A DNA stretch of 64,000 bases from Hyphomicrobium sp. 12-62-95 (GTDB lineage: Bacteria; Pseudomonadota; Alphaproteobacteria; Rhizobiales; Hyphomicrobiaceae). Numbering within the stretch: the stretch's first letter is position 1; every line of letters starts with the position of its first letter. Shown here piece by piece: positions 9,397 to 17,572 of the stretch. The notes below the pieces were generated by a model that had not been told where the DNA came from, ran no database searches, and worked only from the letters and a program-made list of their open reading frames with translations. The stretch spans positions 183,128-247,127 of the forward strand of contig NCCZ01000009.1 in assembly GCA_002279935.1 (NCBI GenBank). Reading direction: 5' to 3'. The position numbers and the translations under genes were made by a program.

Positions 9397-9432
9397 TAAA
9401 AGTACAGCCGGAGAGGCGGGGGCTCTCCGGCT
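9397..9432 (-). terminator. Rho-independent terminator (minus strand)
   Basis: A perfect 10-bp stem (9406-9415 with 9423-9432, AGCCGGAGAG) with a 7-base loop, followed on the minus strand by GTACTTTT. It sits just past the stop of the secreted protein gene at 9460-9924. The adjoining TATAAT (9393-9398, minus strand) may be a -10 box for the downstream permease. Confidence 0.75.
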
Positions 9433-9459
9433 TGCTGCTCGACCGATGTGTTGGGGACG

Positions 9460-9924
9460 TTACTCGATCGAGCAGGGGACCTCGACTGTGGTGCCGGTGG
9501 CGGGGATGAACTTGCGGCACGTGGAGGGCGTGGCTGCGACTTCGACGGGCTTGGTTTCGTTCGTCGCCGTTGCCGTGGTATCCGGCGCTGCTTTTTCGGT
9601 GACGGCTGCGACTTGTTCGGCTTGGGGTGCGGCTTTTTTCGCGGCGGTGAGCGTGCGGGCCTTAGCGGCGGCGCGGGCCTTGGCGATCTCGATCGTCTTC
9701 TGGCGCTTGGCGGCGGCGACCGCGCGGGCTTCGGCGGCGCGCTTGGCGCGGAGCTTGGAGGCGTAGGCCGGCGAGGGCGTGCTGTAATTCGCGCGGGCGT
9801 TGTAGCCGCCGCTGTGTCCGCCACCGCAGCCGGCTTGCGCTGCGGCGGTGAGGAAGAGCGTGGCGAGGAGGGCGGCGGTGGCCGTGGCGGCGAGGGACTT
9901 GAGGGCGTTGGAGGAGCGGAGCAT
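9460..9924 (-). CDS. Secreted basic protein with C-terminal CRKF...TVEVPC motif
   Basis: A 154-residue exported protein. Residues 1-31 form a signal peptide ending AAAQAG, followed by a Gly-rich patch and a long Ala/Lys/Arg-rich helical linker. The C-terminus is CRKFIPATGTTVEVPC plus three residues. The same C-terminal motif closes two other exported proteins in this window (52621-53073 and the frameshifted gene at 53438-53912), so this is a local paralogous family. The two cysteines could form a disulfide. Function is unknown. The start ATG at 9924 is followed by a good signal sequence, and a terminator lies directly downstream. Confidence 0.75.
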   Translation of the reverse strand: MLRSSNALKSLAATATAALLATLFLTAAAQAGCGGGHSGGYNARANYSTPSPAYASKLRAKRAAEARAVAAAKRQKTIEIAKARAAAKARTLTAAKKAAPQAEQVAAVTEKAAPDTTATATNETKPVEVAATPSTCRKFIPATGTTVEVPCSIE

Positions 9925-10317
9925 GGCGGTGATCCTTGCGTTGGGCGTGTGTCGCGTTCGTTGGGATCACAGTGGCGGTTCGGGCGGGTGCGCGCTGTTT
10001 CGCGGGGGACAGGGTTTGCTTTTTCTTTGATAATGTTATCCCCGGGGTGCGGGGGTGACGTAGTCTGGACTGTTGAACTTTTTGTAGCCTGTTAATGCTT
10101 TGAAATAAAACGGAAATAGACGATTTTTTGATTGACAGCGTGACGCTGCTGAAGTAGGGTTTTGGTATGGTGCGAGAGTTGCGGGCGGCGCGGCGGCAGG
10201 GATGCTTCCGGGTCGCTTTTTTGTTTCGCCGACACTCGTTCGTTTTGCCCACACTCTGGCCAAGCCGGTGTGGGGCTGGAATTTCTGAATGAGCTGAAAC
10301 GGAAGAGGCGGCTTTGG
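9925..10317. other. Intergenic region upstream of the prophage remnant
   Basis: A divergent spacer of about 390 bases, more AT-rich around 10020-10135 than the surrounding DNA. It holds a sigma-70-like promoter reading right (10132-10160). A frame starting at 10162 runs into the small-terminase-like gene but has no ribosome site and atypical composition. Confidence 0.5.
10132..10160 (+). promoter_or_regulatory. Candidate sigma-70 promoter for the prophage remnant
   Basis: TTGACA at 10132-10137 and TAGGGT at 10155-10160 are separated by 17 bases, in an AT-rich stretch upstream of the first phage-derived gene. This is a sequence match only. Confidence 0.45.
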
Positions 10318-10923
10318 ATGGCGGCGCGCGTGGTCCTCAGCGATGACGCGTGGGCGGCGATCCGGCTAGCGTACGAGACGACGGATGAAGCCGTCGAAGC
10401 GATCGGCCTCCGCTTCGGGGTTAGCAAGGACCGCATTTACACACAGATGCGGCGGGAGCACTGGCCGCGGCGTTCGCAACGGAAGGGGCAGCGCGTTGCC
10501 GATGTGCCGCCGCCGGTTGTCTGGCCCGTGCCTGCCAAGCCGGAAATGGCAGGCGTACCGCAAGCAGCAGAATACATACCGGCAGTTCCTCTCGACGAGG
10601 AGCGGCCAGCGGAGACGCATGCGCAGCGATTGGAGCGGCTGCATCGCATTATCGACCGGCTCCTGATGAAGCTGGAGAGAACCATGGCCAACACCCCGAA
10701 CATGACACCGCAAGATCAAGAGAAGACGGCGCGTGCCGTGACGCAGACGGTCACCGCGATGGAGCGCGTGACCGAGCTCGCCAATACGCAGGGCAAGGTG
10801 CCGGAAACCGATGGAGGCCAGAGCCATGACCGTGCCGAGGCCGACCGGATGCGCCGCGAGATTGCGGAGCGTCTTGAACGCCTCAGCGCCAAGTTCAGCG
10901 ACGGCCCCGCTCAGCCTGAATGA
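10318..10923 (+). CDS. Small-terminase-like phage protein
   Basis: A 201-residue protein. The N-terminal ~55 residues look like a helix-turn-helix DNA-recognition unit (AIGLRFGVSKDRIYTQM), followed by a proline-rich linker and a helical C-terminal region (AQRLERLHRIIDRLLMKLE and ERVTELANTQGK). This layout matches proteins found just upstream of large terminase genes in alphaproteobacterial prophages, so a DNA-packaging recognition role is inferred. The ATG at 10318 is chosen because GAAGAGG (10303-10309) lies 8 bases upstream; the frame stays open to 10162. It overlaps the next frame by about 110 bases. Confidence 0.6.
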   Translation: MAARVVLSDDAWAAIRLAYETTDEAVEAIGLRFGVSKDRIYTQMRREHWPRRSQRKGQRVADVPPPVVWPVPAKPEMAGVPQAAEYIPAVPLDEERPAETHAQRLERLHRIIDRLLMKLERTMANTPNMTPQDQEKTARAVTQTVTAMERVTELANTQGKVPETDGGQSHDRAEADRMRREIAERLERLSAKFSDGPAQPE

Positions 10924-11164
10924 ACTCTCCGACGCGCAGATCCGCCAGATCTACTTCGATTGGCGGTTCTGGGCGCGAGACGATCAGCTGCCGCCGGGTG
11001 AGGATGATGCGTGGCGCGTGTGGTCGAGCACGGTGCCTTCGGTCGTTTACAGCGCGGCGCAGCAGGTTGTGGATTTTGGCAGCGTGCAGGCCGCGGTGAG
11101 CGTGCGCGTTTATCAGTTGAGCGGTACGGGCAGCCGCGGGTCGGCGCGCGCGGCGGTCGTGTGA
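10811..11164 (+). pseudogene. Deletion scar: large-terminase N-terminus joined to tail-protein C-terminus
   Basis: This 117-codon frame is a chimera. Residues ~34-71 (LSLNELSDAQIRQIYFDWRF, then WARDDQLPPGEDDAWRVW) match the start of Terminase_6-type large subunits, which should continue into a Walker A GGRGAGKT; that ATPase part is absent. From about residue 72 the sequence instead reads YSAAQQVVDFG...SVRVYQLSGTGSRG and stops, which is the typical extreme C-terminus of alphaproteobacterial phage/GTA host-specificity tail proteins. The junction lies near 11020-11035. A large in-frame deletion of the structural gene block is the simplest explanation, and the product is unlikely to function. Confidence 0.65.
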
Positions 11165-11189
11165 GCGGTCACACGGGTTAGGGATAACA

Positions 11190-12527
11190 ATGGCGATGCA
11201 GGATCAGCCGCCGTGGCTTGGCGCGGCGTGGCGGGAGCTTGGGCAGAGGGAAATCGCGGGCGGCGCGGATAATGCGCGCATCGTCGGCTATTTCCGGGAG
11301 GTGGGGCACGCGTCGATCAAGGACGATGAAACGGCATGGTGCGCGGCGTTTCTGGGCGCCATGCTGGAGCGGACAGGGCGGCGGTCGACAGGCTCGCTCA
11401 GAGCACGGTCGTATGTGACGTGGGGCACGGGGATTGAGACGCCGCGTTTTGGCGCGGTGGCGGTGCTGACGCGGGGGAGTGATCCGGCGCTTGGGCATGT
11501 GGGCTTCGTCGTCGGCGAGACGGATGACGCGCTGTATCTGCTTGGCGGCAATCAAAGCAACGCGGTGACGGTGCAGGCGTTCGCGCGGTCGCGGCTGCTG
11601 GCTTTGCGATGGCCTGACGAGGTCACGCAGTCGGTCGCTCTGCCAGTTGTCCAAACGATGGAGAGCGATGCGCGGTTTGATATGGCGCTGGCGCATGTGC
11701 TGAAAATGGAAGGCGGGTTCAGCAACGATCCGTACGATCCGGGCGGTCCGACGAACTTTGGCATCACGCTGCGGACTTATGCGACGCACATTGGGCGAAC
11801 GCTGGACGCGTCGTCGCGCGCGGGGCTTGTGGCTCAATTGCGCGTCATTCCGCCGGAAACGGTGCGGGCGATTTATTTGAAGCGGTATTGGCGGCCGGCG
11901 TCGTGCGCGGTGCTACCGGCAGGCCTCGATCTCATGCACTTCGATGCTGCGGTCAATCACGGGGTCGGCGGGGCGATTAGGTTTTTGCAGCGCGCGGTGC
12001 ATGTCGAGGCGGACGGTGAGATCGGGCCGATCACGCGGCGCGCAATCGCGGTGACGGACAGCCAAGAGGTGATCCGGCGTTACGCGTTGCTGCGGGAGGA
12101 GCGCTATCGCGCACTGCCGCACTTCTGGCGGTTCGGACGCGGGTGGCTCAATCGCGTGAAAGCGACAAAGGTTGCGGCCTTGGCGGCGCTTTTAGTGGAG
12201 CGGTCCGACCTTGCGCCTAGTTCCTCTACCAACTCTAGCAACGGAGATGATCACATGACGACAGAGACTGGAGCGCCGGCGACCAAGTGGTGGGGTCATT
12301 CGTTGACAGTGTGGGGCGCGTTCGTAACGGCGGCGGCGGCTATTTTGCCAACGCTTGGGCCGTTGATCGGGATCGACATCACGGGCGATGCGGTCCGGCA
12401 GATCGGGAGCGATGTCGGATCGATCGTGCAGGCGATCATGGGCGTGCTCGGCACACTGATGACGCTCTATGGACGCGCGCGGGCGACGAGTCCGTTGGTG
12501 CGGCGTGAGATGAATGTTCGGGTCTAG
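11190..12527 (+). CDS. Multidomain phage endolysin with C-terminal holin-like segment
   Basis: A 445-residue lysis protein with four parts. Residues ~5-145 are a TIGR02594/CHAP-like amidase-peptidase domain (DDETAWCAAFLG with the catalytic Cys; LGHVGFVVG with the His). Residues ~155-240 are a GH108 muramidase domain (KMEGGFSNDPYDPGGPTNFG, with the catalytic Glu in EGG). Residues ~245-340 are a PG_binding_3 domain. The last ~90 residues (from MTTETGAPATKWWGH) contain hydrophobic helices resembling a small phage holin. A Ser/Asn-rich linker (SSSTNSSNGDDH) joins the last two parts, and the holin segment has its own ATG and ribosome site inside the frame. The gene follows the terminase/tail scar. 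Confidence 0.8.
   Translation: MAMQDQPPWLGAAWRELGQREIAGGADNARIVGYFREVGHASIKDDETAWCAAFLGAMLERTGRRSTGSLRARSYVTWGTGIETPRFGAVAVLTRGSDPALGHVGFVVGETDDALYLLGGNQSNAVTVQAFARSRLLALRWPDEVTQSVALPVVQTMESDARFDMALAHVLKMEGGFSNDPYDPGGPTNFGITLRTYATHIGRTLDASSRAGLVAQLRVIPPETVRAIYLKRYWRPASCAVLPAGLDLMHFDAAVNHGVGGAIRFLQRAVHVEADGEIGPITRRAIAVTDSQEVIRRYALLREERYRALPHFWRFGRGWLNRVKATKVAALAALLVERSDLAPSSSTNSSNGDDHMTTETGAPATKWWGHSLTVWGAFVTAAAAILPTLGPLIGIDITGDAVRQIGSDVGSIVQAIMGVLGTLMTLYGRARATSPLVRREMNVRV
12243..12257 (+). promoter_or_regulatory. Internal ribosome site and ATG for holin-like segment
   Basis: GGAG at 12243-12246 lies eight bases before an in-frame ATG at 12255, exactly where the holin-like part of the endolysin frame begins. 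A separate ~90-residue holin could thus be made from the same message. Confidence 0.5.
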
Positions 12528-12570
12528 TCATTCGTGACCCCATTCATGCCCGGTTCAGGGCAATGCTATA

Positions 12571-12609
12571 GGGTCAGGGCTGTCTCCTCCAAAGGCGCGG
12601 TCCTGACCC
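12571..12609. promoter_or_regulatory. Perfect inverted repeat abutting the start codon at 12610
   Basis: GGGTCAGG (12571-12578) and CCTGACCC (12602-12609) are perfect inverted copies 23 bases apart, and the right arm touches the ATG of the PepSY-like gene. It could be an operator or an RNA hairpin occluding the start; the gene has no Shine-Dalgarno of its own. Confidence 0.5.
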
Positions 12610-12912
12610 ATGTTTGGTTTCATTCACTTTGGCTATGTTGCAGCCCTCGTTGTCACAGGCGGAGCTTCGTCCGTGATGGCGGCTGAGCTATGCATTGAGG
12701 ATTGGTCGACGGCTCGGCCGGTGGTCAAGGAAGAGCGGCTGGCTACCGTCGAAGCCGTGACGGGGCTCGCCAAAGGCAAAGTGAAGGGCGACGTCGTGAA
12801 GGTGACGCTGTGCCAACAGGGGCAGCGGTGGGTATACCGGCTGTTGGTCCGCGGGCCGGGCGGAAAGCATGCGCCGGTCTACGTGGATGCCAAAGAACCG
12901 TTCGCCCGCTAG
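12610..12912 (+). CDS. Small exported PepSY-like protein
   Basis: A 100-residue protein with a signal peptide (about residues 1-25, ending VMAAE) and one PepSY-like unit (EAVTGLAKGKVKGDVVKV, then RWVYRLLVRGPGGKHAPVYV). PepSY domains act in the periplasm as inhibitors or sensors. In many alphaproteobacteria a small PepSY protein is encoded just before a PhoPQ/FeuPQ-like two-component pair, as here (120 bases upstream), so it may modulate that sensor or belong to its regulon. The start ATG directly follows a perfect inverted repeat and has no Shine-Dalgarno. Confidence 0.7.
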   Translation: MFGFIHFGYVAALVVTGGASSVMAAELCIEDWSTARPVVKEERLATVEAVTGLAKGKVKGDVVKVTLCQQGQRWVYRLLVRGPGGKHAPVYVDAKEPFAR

Positions 12913-13032
12913 TGCAGCGCAACTGAAGCTCGCGGCTGACTGGAACACTAGGAAACGCCGTATTCCTCTCTATAATTGCTGACGGCCGCGTCGGGCGGCC
13001 CTGCAACTTAGAGATGTGAGAGACGGTCCCCC

Positions 13033-13704
13033 GTGCGCATTCTGGTGGTCGAAGACGACAAAGACCTCAACCGGCAATTGGTGCGTGCGCTGGGCGACGC
13101 CGGCTATGCGGTCGACACCGCGTTTGACGGCGAGGAGGGGCACTTTCTCGGTGACACGGAGCCGTATGATCTGGTGATCCTCGATCTGGGTCTGCCGAAG
13201 AAGGACGGGATCTCTGTCCTCGAAAACTGGCGGCGGTCGAACCGCGTGATGCCGGTGATCATTCTGACGGCCCGCGACCGCTGGAGCGACAAGGTTTCCG
13301 GTATGGATGCGGGCGCGGACGACTATGTGGCGAAGCCCTTCCACATGGAAGAACTGCTGGCACGTGTGCGAGCGCAGGTGCGGCGGGCCACGGGCCACGC
13401 CAAGAGCGAAATCGAATGCGGGCCAGTGCGGCTTGATACGAAATCTTCGCGGGTGACGTGCAACGGGCAGCAGGTGAAGCTGACGTCGCACGAGTACCGG
13501 CTGCTAGCCTATCTGATGCATCATAGCGGGCGCGTGGTGTCGCGGACCGAACTCGTTGAACATCTCTACGAGCAGGATTTTGACCGCGACAGCAACACGA
13601 TTGAAGTGTTCGTCGGCCGGCTGCGCAAAAAGTTGCCCAACGATGTGATCGAGACGGTGCGCGGGCTCGGCTATCGCATGGGCCCGGGCGGCGATGCGGT
13701 TTGA
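13033..13704 (+). CDS. feuP: OmpR-family response regulator, FeuP-like
   Basis: A 223-residue DNA-binding response regulator. The receiver domain has the acidic pair at residues 8-9, phospho-acceptor Asp51 in VILDLGLP, and the conserved Lys in AKPF near residue 101. The C-terminal winged helix spans ~125-220 (TSHEYRLLAYLM, then DSNTIEVFVGRLRKKL). The segment GEEGHFLGDTEPYDLVIL closely resembles FeuP of rhizobia, which controls periplasmic/osmotic functions. It starts with GTG. The kinase gene overlaps its 3' end by 11 bases, so the two are co-translated. Confidence 0.88.
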   Translation: MRILVVEDDKDLNRQLVRALGDAGYAVDTAFDGEEGHFLGDTEPYDLVILDLGLPKKDGISVLENWRRSNRVMPVIILTARDRWSDKVSGMDAGADDYVAKPFHMEELLARVRAQVRRATGHAKSEIECGPVRLDTKSSRVTCNGQQVKLTSHEYRLLAYLMHHSGRVVSRTELVEHLYEQDFDRDSNTIEVFVGRLRKKLPNDVIETVRGLGYRMGPGGDAV

Positions 13705-15079
13705 CTCGCTCGCGTTCCGGCTGATCGCGACGTCGGCCGCGTGGCTTGCGGTGGTGCTGCCGATTGCCGGCTTTGTGATTTTCAGGCTCTACAGCGAGGA
13801 TGTGCAGGCGAGCTTTGATCAGCGGCTCGAAAAGCTCGTCAATTCGATTGCGGTCGATGCGCTTTTAAGTGGTGGGTCGGAGCCTGTCGCGCCGCTGAAC
13901 CGGTACGAGCCGCTGTTTGAGGAAACGCAGTCGGGCTGGTACTGGCAGATCAAGCCCCTTGATCCAGGCAATTCCCTGCAGCTTGTGTCTGCGTCGCTGG
14001 CGACAGCGACGCTGCCGTCTCCCTTTGAGGCCAAAGTCGATCCCGACCGGCTCGGGCAGCGGTGGATGAACACCAAAGGTCCGCTGGGCGAGCCGATCCG
14101 CGTGATTGAGATCGTGGATACCAAGGGGCACCAGGATAACGCACCGCGCTACGCTGTGAGCGTGGCCGGGCCGATTGCGTGGCTGGAAACGCGCAATCGC
14201 AATTTTCGCACGCGGCTTTCGATCGCGCTGGCGCTGACGGGGCTGGGGCTCGTGACGGCGACGCTGTTTCAGGTGCGCTTTGGGCTATTGCCATTGCAGC
14301 GGATCGGGAAAGGGCTGCTGGCGATCCGTTCAGGCGACGCGACGCGGCTTGAAGGGACGCTGCCGGCGGAAATCGAACCGCTGCAGAGCGAACTCAATGC
14401 GCTTATCCAATCCAATCAGGACATCGTGGACCGGGCGCGGACGCAGGTCGGCAATCTGGCGCATGCCTTGAAGACCCCGCTGGCGGTCATCACCAACGAA
14501 GCGCGCGAGGACAAGGGGCCGGTTGGCACCAAGGTGGTCGAGCAGGCGGAGTTGATGCGCGATCAAATCAACCTGTATCTCGAGCGGGCGCGGATGGCGG
14601 CGCGGACCGGAGTGATCGGCCGGGCCACGGAGGTTAGGCCGGTGATCGAGCCCATCGTGCGGGCGCTGGAGCGGATCAACCGGGACCGGGAAATCAAGAT
14701 CGATCTTCAGTGTCCTGCGGAGGCGAAGTTCCAGGGCGAAAAGCAGGATCTAGAAGAGATGGCGGGCAACCTCCTCGACAATGCCTGCAAATGGGCGCGG
14801 AGCCGGGTGCGTCTGGTGATTGCTGTGGAGCCGGGATCCGAGCCGCGCGCCGGCCGCCGGCTGGTTCTGACGGTGGCGGACGACGGGCCTGGGTTGCCGC
14901 CAGAGCAGCGGGCTAAACTCGGCAAGCGGGGGTTGCGGTTGGATGAAACCAAGCCAGGTTCGGGACTTGGCCTCTCGATCGTGACCGATCTGGCGGGGCA
15001 GTACCGGGGGCGCCTGGTGCTGGATGCAAGCGATCTTGGTGGCCTAGAGGCGCGACTCGATCTTCCGGCTGCGGGGTGA
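13694..15079 (+). CDS. feuQ: Sensor histidine kinase, FeuQ-like
   Basis: A 461-residue membrane kinase paired with the preceding regulator. Two transmembrane helices (about 10-30 and 170-192) bracket a ~140-residue periplasmic sensor domain. A HAMP-like region follows, then the H-box NLAHALKTPLAVITNE with His257, the N-box (AGNLLDNACKWA), G1 (VADDGPGLP) and G2 (GSGLGLSIV). All catalytic boxes are present. The signal is not deducible; PhoQ/FeuQ-type sensors respond to divalent cations, envelope stress or osmolarity. Confidence 0.88.
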   Translation: MRFDSLAFRLIATSAAWLAVVLPIAGFVIFRLYSEDVQASFDQRLEKLVNSIAVDALLSGGSEPVAPLNRYEPLFEETQSGWYWQIKPLDPGNSLQLVSASLATATLPSPFEAKVDPDRLGQRWMNTKGPLGEPIRVIEIVDTKGHQDNAPRYAVSVAGPIAWLETRNRNFRTRLSIALALTGLGLVTATLFQVRFGLLPLQRIGKGLLAIRSGDATRLEGTLPAEIEPLQSELNALIQSNQDIVDRARTQVGNLAHALKTPLAVITNEAREDKGPVGTKVVEQAELMRDQINLYLERARMAARTGVIGRATEVRPVIEPIVRALERINRDREIKIDLQCPAEAKFQGEKQDLEEMAGNLLDNACKWARSRVRLVIAVEPGSEPRAGRRLVLTVADDGPGLPPEQRAKLGKRGLRLDETKPGSGLGLSIVTDLAGQYRGRLVLDASDLGGLEARLDLPAAG

Positions 15080-15226
15080 GGGACTTGTGCGATTGGGGGC
15101 CACAGGAGTCGAACTTTCGCCCGAATCCCCATGGTAATCCTCTGGAATAGACTTGGCTGCGTCTTGCCCAAAATGCGGGGGTGTCGTACCTCCCGGGCCG
15201 AGGACTGGTTTTAAAGGGGATTCTCG

Positions 15227-15697
15227 ATGCGCTTCTCGCGCTTTCTGGCTCTGGCTGTCATCCCTGCACTCGTTGCGGGCTGCAGCGGCGAAGGGCCGAA
15301 CAAGGCGGATACGGGTCTGGCCGTTGGCGCGCTTGCAGGCGGTATTCTCGGCAATCAGGTGGGCAAGGGTTCGGGCCGGGTGGCTGCGACGGCGATTGGC
15401 GCGGTGATCGGCGGCATCGTCGGCAGCGAGATTGGCCGGGGCATGGATCAGCAGGACCGGATGCTGGCGCAGCAGGCCGAGTTCGATGCCCTGGAACGGG
15501 GACAGTCGGGTGTTGCCAAGCAGTGGCGCAATCCCGACAATGGCCGGTATGGCGAAGTGGTGCCGAGCCGTCCGTATAAGCGGGCTGGCGCGGATTGCCG
15601 CGATTACACCCACAAGATCTATATCGACGGCCGTCCGCAAGCGATGACGGGCACGGCCTGCCGCAATCCGGATGGCACATGGACGAACGTGACGTAA
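15227..15697 (+). CDS. Glycine-zipper lipoprotein, 17-kDa surface antigen-like
   Basis: A 156-residue lipoprotein with lipobox LVAGC (Cys ~19). A glycine-zipper segment follows (GALAGGILGNQVGKGSG, then GAVIGGIVGSEIGRGMD), and then a soluble C-terminal domain with YGEVVPSRPYK and CRDYTHKIYIDG motifs, as in the RT0821/Lpp0805 surface-antigen family. It probably sits in the outer membrane facing the periplasm. It follows the FeuPQ-like pair by ~150 bases and has its own terminator. Confidence 0.82.
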   Translation: MRFSRFLALAVIPALVAGCSGEGPNKADTGLAVGALAGGILGNQVGKGSGRVAATAIGAVIGGIVGSEIGRGMDQQDRMLAQQAEFDALERGQSGVAKQWRNPDNGRYGEVVPSRPYKRAGADCRDYTHKIYIDGRPQAMTGTACRNPDGTWTNVT

Positions 15698-15730
15698 GGG
15701 CCACCGAGCCGTTCACCTCTGCGAGATATG

Positions 15731-15764
15731 AGCCGCCGGAGCCTTTGGGCTTCGGCGGCTTTTT
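15731..15764 (+). terminator. Rho-independent terminator
   Basis: A 13-bp stem (15731-15743 with 15748-15760, one G-T wobble), a TTTG loop and a T-run follow the lipoprotein gene. Confidence 0.85.
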
Positions 15765-15908
15765 CTTGTTTGGGCGATCCGTTAAGGACATTTACGTGAT
15801 GGTGGCGCGATCCCGGCCGCGACAGAAGGGCTTAATGGGGTTTGGCCCTTGTCTCGCGCCTGGGGTGCACCTATTCCCAATCATCTTCACACTGGACCTG
15901 GATCCGGC

Positions 15909-17078
15909 ATGCTTCTCTGGGTTGTTCTGTCTGTTCTGACCGCAGGGGTTGTCGGTCTGCTGCTGCGTGGCTACCGGCGTGGTGAAGCGGACGTTGCGGG
16001 GGCGGCGAAAGCCGATGTTGCTGTCTATGCCGATCAACTCCAGCAAATCGATCTGGATCAGAGCCGCGGACTGATCTCCGCCGCTGAAGCGGAGTCGGCG
16101 CGGGCTGAAGTGGGCCGGCGATTGCTGAGCCGGGCGGCGGTCGTGGATGGTCCGGTAAGTGCTGGCGGGCAGGGGTCAAGTTCGGAACGCATCCTCGGTG
16201 CGGCGGCGATCGCGATCCCTATGCTGGCGCTGGCGCTCTATGTTTCTCTTGGATCGCCGGGGTTGCCGAACCTGCCGCACGAGGGGCGGACGCGGGAGGA
16301 CGCGGCGCGCAATCAGGTCGATGCGATGGTCGCGCGAGTGGAAGAGCGGTTGCGCGCGGCGCCTGAAGACGGCAATGGCTGGGATGTCATCGCGCCGATT
16401 TATCTGCGCATGGAGCGATATGGTCAGGCGGCGGAGGCTTTTGCCAATGCGAACCGGTTGCTTGGTGAGACGCCCAAGCGGCTGGCGGGGTTTGCGCAGG
16501 CCGAGATCCTGGCCAACAACGGTATCGTGAATGCGAACGCCAAGGTGGCCGCGGAACGTTTGCTTTCGGCTGAACCGGGGCGGGTGGATGCGCGGATGTG
16601 GCTGGCGTTGGCCAACGAGCAGGATGGGCAATTCGACAAGGCACTCAGCGACTATCGCGGGCTGTTGGCGGCACCGCAGATGTCGCCCGCCATGAAGGAA
16701 GCGATCGAGGTTCGCATTTCCGCCGTAGAAAAGTTAGCTCGTGGCGAGGCGGTGCCACCCCCGGGTCCGCGTTTGGCGCCGGGTACGGCGCCTGAAGGAT
16801 CGGTGGAGATTCCTTCGTCGCCGGCCGATCAGCAGGCGATGATCGAAGGCATGGTGGCGCGCTTGGCGGCGCGGCTACAAACTGACGGGAAAGATCCGGC
16901 GGGTTGGGTGCAGCTCATGCGGTCGTATAGTGTGTTGGGCCGCAAGGACGATGCAGCGAAGGCGCTGACAGATGCCCGGCGGGCGCTCGGCGCGGATGCA
17001 GCGGCTCTAGAGCAGGTGAACAAGGCTGCGGCCGAGATGGGCATCGAAGGCGCGGCGAAAGGCGAAGACAAGAAATGA
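15909..17078 (+). CDS. ccmI: Cytochrome c maturation protein CcmI (CycH)
   Basis: A 389-residue protein that presents apocytochrome c to the haem ligase on the periplasmic side. The N-terminal part has two membrane helices ([20 protein letters not shown] and a second near residue 95-115) with the conserved cytoplasmic loop [20 protein letters not shown] between them. The remainder is a TPR-like helical periplasmic domain (e.g. [20 protein letters not shown]). It is first in a ccmI-E-F-H block with the rhizobial cycHJKL order. The ATG at 15909 is chosen because it begins the first helix; a longer frame from 15849 would put soluble residues before it. It overlaps ccmE by four bases. Confidence 0.92.
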   Translation: MLLWVVLSVLTAGVVGLLLRGYRRGEADVAGAAKADVAVYADQLQQIDLDQSRGLISAAEAESARAEVGRRLLSRAAVVDGPVSAGGQGSSSERILGAAAIAIPMLALALYVSLGSPGLPNLPHEGRTREDAARNQVDAMVARVEERLRAAPEDGNGWDVIAPIYLRMERYGQAAEAFANANRLLGETPKRLAGFAQAEILANNGIVNANAKVAAERLLSAEPGRVDARMWLALANEQDGQFDKALSDYRGLLAAPQMSPAMKEAIEVRISAVEKLARGEAVPPPGPRLAPGTAPEGSVEIPSSPADQQAMIEGMVARLAARLQTDGKDPAGWVQLMRSYSVLGRKDDAAKALTDARRALGADAAALEQVNKAAAEMGIEGAAKGEDKK

Positions 17079-17539
17079 CACGCAAGCAGCGGCGCGGATT
17101 TCTCATCGGCTCGGGCGTTGTGATTCTTTCGATCGCGGCTGTGCTCGTCATGTTCGCGTTCCGTGAGAGCATCGTGTTTTTCCATACGCCCAGTGACATC
17201 GCCGAGAAGAAGATCGAGGCGGGTAAGCGCTTCCGGCTGGGTGGGTTGGTCGCCGAAGGTTCGGTTCAGCGCGGGCAGGGCACGACGGTGCAATTTGCCG
17301 TGACGGACACGCTGGCGAGGGTGAATGTGTCGTATACCGGAATCCTGCCGGATCTGTTCCGCGAGGGCCAGGGTGTTGTCACGGAAGGAAAGCTTGGGCC
17401 AGACGGTTCGTTTGTCGCCGATACGGTGCTGGCCAAGCACGATGAAAACTACATGCCTCCGGAAGTCGCCAAATCGCTGGAAGAACGGGGCGTAAAGCTC
17501 GGTCCCGGCGCGCAGCACAAGAGCGGCACGGGATACTGA
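17075..17539 (+). CDS. ccmE: Haem chaperone CcmE (CycJ)
   Basis: A 154-residue periplasmic haem chaperone anchored by one N-terminal helix (residues ~8-28), with an OB-fold domain. The haem-attaching histidine is His122 in [12 protein letters not shown], with Tyr126 giving the HxxxY motif. It carries haem from CcmC to the CcmF/H ligase. Its start overlaps the ccmI stop (ATGA). The ccmABCD genes and the CcmG thioredoxin are not in this window. Confidence 0.95.
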   Translation: MTRKQRRGFLIGSGVVILSIAAVLVMFAFRESIVFFHTPSDIAEKKIEAGKRFRLGGLVAEGSVQRGQGTTVQFAVTDTLARVNVSYTGILPDLFREGQGVVTEGKLGPDGSFVADTVLAKHDENYMPPEVAKSLEERGVKLGPGAQHKSGTGY

Positions 17540-17572
17540 AACAGTCCGTTGGACTGGTAAGGGGAGAGACGC

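Larger units (their letters stand above)
10318..12527 (+). mobile_element. Deleted prophage (or GTA-like) remnant
   Basis: Three consecutive same-strand genes are phage-derived: a small-terminase-like protein, a chimeric scar made of the first part of a large terminase and the last part of a tail/host-specificity protein, and a lysis protein. All capsid, portal and most tail genes expected between terminase and lysis genes are missing. No integrase or attachment repeats were seen. Confidence 0.65.
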
